Shown here one piece after another: positions 59,875 through 64,000 of a DNA stretch of 64,000 nt. Every line of letters begins with the position of its first letter. Within the stretch, counting starts at the first letter, position 1. A model generated the notes under the pieces. The model did no database searches. It had not been told where the DNA came from and worked only from the letters and a program-made list of their open reading frames with translations. This DNA comes from Citrobacter sp. (GTDB lineage Bacteria > Pseudomonadota > Gammaproteobacteria > Enterobacterales > Enterobacteriaceae), in assembly GCA_019415335.1 (NCBI GenBank), contig DXKH01000015.1:124001-188000 (forward strand). The letters run 5' to 3'. Both the position numbers and the translations under genes were made by a program.

Positions 59875-60945
59875 ATGACCCGCCCTATACTGGCCAGCCT
59901 TGACCTGCAGGCGATGAAACAAAACCTGAGCATTGTGCGTCAGGCCGCACCGGACGCCCGCGTCTGGTCGGTGGTGAAAGCCAATGCTTATGGACACGGC
60001 ATAGAACGTATCTGGAATGCGCTGGGCAATACTGACGGTTTTGCTCTCCTGAATCTGGAAGAGGCGGTAACCCTGCGTGAACGCGGCTGGAAAGGGCCGA
60101 TCCTGATGCTGGAAGGCTTTTTTCACGCCGAAGACCTGGAGCTGTACGACACCTGGCGTCTGACGACCTGTGTGCACAGCAACTGGCAGCTCAAAGCGAT
60201 CCAGAATGCGAAGCTGAAGGCGCCGCTGGATGTTTACGTGAAGGTTAACAGCGGCATGAACCGTCTGGGCTTCCTGCCGGAACGGCTGCAAACCGTCTGG
60301 CAGCAGCTACGTGCGATGCCGAACGTCGGTGAAATGACGTTGATGTCGCACTTTGCCGACGCGGAGCACCCTGACGGGATCCACAATGCAATGGCGCGCA
60401 TCGAGCAGGCAGCGGAAGGGCTGGATTGCCGCCGTTCGCTGTCAAACTCCGCGGCCACGCTGTGGCATCCCGATGCACATTTTGACTGGGTACGACCGGG
60501 CATCATTCTCTATGGTGCTTCGCCGTCAGGCCAGTGGCGCGATATCGCCAATACCGGGCTGAAACCGGTGATGTCGCTCAGCAGTGAAATCATCGGCGTG
60601 CAGACGCTGAAAGCGGGAGATCGCGTCGGCTATGGCGGACGTTATACCGCCAGAGGCGAGCAGCGCATTGGCATTGTGGCGGCGGGGTACGCGGATGGCT
60701 ATCCGCGCCATGCGCCGAGTGGGACGCCGGTGCTGGTGGACGGCGTACGGACCACGACGGTGGGAACGGTGTCAATGGATATGCTGGCGGTGGATTTGAC
60801 GCCATGCCCGCAGGCGGGCACCGGAACACCGGTGGAGCTGTGGGGCAAAGAGATCAAAATAGACGACGTGGCGAAATCAGCGGGAACGGTGGGCTATGAG
60901 CTGATGTGTTCGCTGGCGCTGCGCGTTCCTGTTGTGACGGTGTAA
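59875..60945 (+). CDS. dadX: DadX, catabolic alanine racemase
   Basis: 356 residues. The PLP lysine is in VVKANAYGHG (~residue 34) and the catalytic tyrosine in the C-terminal half (VGYGGRYTA). It converts L-alanine to D-alanine for DadA. Starts 12 bp after dadA, same operon. A BIME follows. Confidence 0.97.
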   Translation: MTRPILASLDLQAMKQNLSIVRQAAPDARVWSVVKANAYGHGIERIWNALGNTDGFALLNLEEAVTLRERGWKGPILMLEGFFHAEDLELYDTWRLTTCVHSNWQLKAIQNAKLKAPLDVYVKVNSGMNRLGFLPERLQTVWQQLRAMPNVGEMTLMSHFADAEHPDGIHNAMARIEQAAEGLDCRRSLSNSAATLWHPDAHFDWVRPGIILYGASPSGQWRDIANTGLKPVMSLSSEIIGVQTLKAGDRVGYGGRYTARGEQRIGIVAAGYADGYPRHAPSGTPVLVDGVRTTTVGTVSMDMLAVDLTPCPQAGTGTPVELWGKEIKIDDVAKSAGTVGYELMCSLALRVPVVTV

Positions 60946-60956
60946 CTTAATGTATG

Positions 60957-61050
60957 TTGCCGGATGGCGGCGCGATGCGCCTTATCCGGCCTACAGCAAA
61001 CTCTACGCGGAGTCGTCAGTAGGTCGGATAAGCGTAGCGCCATCCGGCAG
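60957..61050. repeat. BIME: two REP units facing each other
   Basis: TGCCGGATGGCGGCGCGATGCGCCTTATCCGGCC-type unit and its inverted partner (TCGGATAAGCGTAGCGCCATCCGGCA) with ~30 bp between. Classic enterobacterial REP pair; lies between convergent dadX and cvrA. Confidence 0.9.
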
Positions 61051-61055
61051 GGTAA

Positions 61056-62810
<1,755 letters not shown>

Positions 62811-62845
62811 TTAGGAATTTTTTTCTGCATTGACATTATCATATT

Positions 62846-62890
62846 AACGGCTACATCCGGGCGTTACTTAGCCCTGCAGCCGTTTTTTTT
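62846..62890. terminator. Possible hairpin/terminator between ldcA and cvrA
   Basis: AACGGCT-25 nt-AGCCGTT with a T-run on the plus strand. On the minus strand, the direction of both flanking genes, the T-run is absent, so function is uncertain. Confidence 0.35.
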
Positions 62891-63804
62891 TATGATTTCA
62901 GAAAGGGATGACCCGAGAGGGTCAATTGCGTGCCGTTTTGACCGTTTTGCAGCACGGCATGCGCGCCTAACGCCAGCGTAACGGTCCGCTGCTCATGACC
63001 AAAATCGAGCCCGCTAATCAGAGGAACCGCGAGGCGTTCACGTAAAAACGCATACACCGTGTTGAGATCGTAACCCGCATCGTAGTCATTCGGGGCGCTG
63101 CCGCTAAAACTGCCCAGCACAATGGCGCTCTGACGATTTAAAATACCGGCATCAAACAGCTGCAACAGCATGCGCTCGACGCGGAAAGGGTGTTCGTTGA
63201 TGTCTTCCAGTACCAGAATGCCGTTTTCTATTTTGGGCATCCACGGGGTGCCGATGAGCGAAATCAGCATTGCCAGATTGCCGCCCCACAGCGTTCCTTC
63301 GGTATGACAGGCCGGACCGTTGCCTTGCCATTCCACTGTGTACTGCGCGTGACGCAATGCCTGCCAGAAATGGGTTTGCGTGAAGGTGTCCAGCTCTGGT
63401 GCCCCAAAATTCGCCGCCAGCATCGGACCGCTAAAAGTGATGACATTACCCTGCGCCAGCAGACCGCACTGAATCGCTGTAAAATCGCTGTGCCCGCAAA
63501 TGAGCAGCGGATCCTGCTGTTGCCGCGCGGCAAGGGCCTGCCAGTCGATGTGCTCCAGCAGTCGACTCGCGCCATAACCGCCGCGCACCGGCATAACGAT
63601 GGTGTCCGGCGCGGTGAGATGCGCAAGGCCATTCACGTCTGCCAGACGCTCCGATTCCGTACCTGCAAAGCGTTGATGGCGACGACTGACCACCGCCGTA
63701 TTCTCGACCTGATGCCCCGCCTCCTTAAGGCGCTGGATACCAAGCAAAGCCGCGTGCTGATTGATGCAGTAGCCCGAGGGGGCAATTAAGTGAAATCGGG
63801 ACAT
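62890..63804 (-). CDS. ldcA: LdcA, L,D-carboxypeptidase of peptidoglycan recycling
   Basis: 304 residues of the S66 serine peptidase family, with the nucleophile serine in CGHSDFTAIQ (~residue 106) and the Glu/His later (LVLEDINEHPFRVERM, SGLDFGHEQR). It removes the terminal D-alanine from cytoplasmic murein tetrapeptide so the tripeptide can be reused; loss causes lysis in stationary phase. Divergent from emtA. Confidence 0.95.
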   Translation of the reverse strand: MSRFHLIAPSGYCINQHAALLGIQRLKEAGHQVENTAVVSRRHQRFAGTESERLADVNGLAHLTAPDTIVMPVRGGYGASRLLEHIDWQALAARQQQDPLLICGHSDFTAIQCGLLAQGNVITFSGPMLAANFGAPELDTFTQTHFWQALRHAQYTVEWQGNGPACHTEGTLWGGNLAMLISLIGTPWMPKIENGILVLEDINEHPFRVERMLLQLFDAGILNRQSAIVLGSFSGSAPNDYDAGYDLNTVYAFLRERLAVPLISGLDFGHEQRTVTLALGAHAVLQNGQNGTQLTLSGHPFLKS

Positions 63805-63864
63805 GGCAATTCCTTGCTACAACAGAAACCAAATGTATATCATGCCGCCTATAGTAGAACGTTT

Positions 63865-63897
63865 TGCCGGATGGCGCTTTGCTTATCCGGTTTACAA
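63865..63897. repeat. Single REP unit between ldcA and emtA
   Basis: GCCGGATGGCGCTTTGCTTATCCGG, one REP (PU) sequence, about 45 bp before the emtA start. Confidence 0.85.
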
Positions 63898-63942
63898 CGG
63901 TGATTTTAGTAACGAAGCGTTCCGGCGATAAGGACAGAAGAC

Positions 63943-64000
63943 GTGAAATTGAGATGGTTTGCTTTTTTGATTGTGTTGCTTGCGGGCTGTAGCTCAAAAC
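63943..64000 (+). CDS. emtA: EmtA (MltE), membrane-bound lytic transglycosylase, 5' end only
   Basis: Only the first 19 codons lie in the window (GTG start, AAGGA about 9 bases upstream). The signal peptide reads KLRWFAFLIVLLAGC with lipobox LAGC then SSK, identical to E. coli EmtA, an outer-membrane endo-lytic transglycosylase that cleaves inside glycan strands. Confidence 0.9.
   Translation, partial: MKLRWFAFLIVLLAGCSSK

Overview
The window is enterobacterial chromosome, almost certainly Citrobacter. Proteins are near-identical in length and order to the E. coli/Salmonella backbone. It also carries a homologue of the Salmonella PBP3-SAL gene, a chromosomal CTX-M/SED-like class A beta-lactamase next to a LysR regulator, and a Salmonella-type AadA. 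The species is not fixed by the sequence alone; the C. amalonaticus / C. sedlakii / C. farmeri group is my best guess, based on the beta-lactamase type.

Layout. (1) 1-34.2 kb is conserved backbone: letB(partial)-letA, msrC, proQ-prc, htpX, yebQ, kdgR, yobH, mgrB, yebO, yobF-cspC, the PBP3-SAL homologue, rlmA, mntP with its Mn riboswitch, yobD, manZYX, yoaE, pdeD, sdaA, nudL-pabB, yoaH, yoaB, yoaA, tsaB-yeaY, fadD and rnd. (2) 34.2-49.4 kb is an accessory block between rnd and minE, which I recall as neighbours in Salmonella. It holds dmlA/dmlR, leuE, a membrane acyltransferase with an SGNH domain, yeaR-yoaG, umuDC with a LexA box, a metallo-beta-lactamase-fold protein divergent from a RidA / threonine (or hydroxyaspartate) dehydratase / YheO-type regulator operon, a tRNA-like RNA gene with its own terminator, a class A beta-lactamase with a divergent LysR regulator, a universal stress protein, zinT with a Zur box, and an AadA-type adenylyltransferase. 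(3) 49.5-64 kb is backbone again: minEDC, ycgLMN, a second YeaR-like gene with a perfect NsrR-type palindrome, dsbB, nhaB, fadR, ycgB, dadAX, cvrA, ldcA and the first bases of emtA.

Functional themes are envelope maintenance (LetAB, Prc, HtpX, PBP3-SAL, LdcA, EmtA, DsbB), sugar uptake and fatty-acid activation (ManXYZ, FadD, FadR), amino-acid deamination with RidA-type detoxification (SdaA, YoaB, the accessory RidA/dehydratase pair, DadAX), stress responses (UmuDC, YeaR/YoaG, ZinT) and intrinsic antibiotic resistance.

The most unusual structure is a 141-bp intergenic element present twice (after manZ and after fadD). Each copy is bracketed by 20-21-bp direct repeats of a different local terminator hairpin. 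The two copies share three internal hairpins, one with a compensatory base change. This looks like a small element that duplicates transcription terminators on insertion. The second unusual feature is the tRNA-like gene at 45.2 kb: its acceptor, D and T arms are intact but its anticodon arm is abnormal. No insertion sequence, prophage or CRISPR array was seen.
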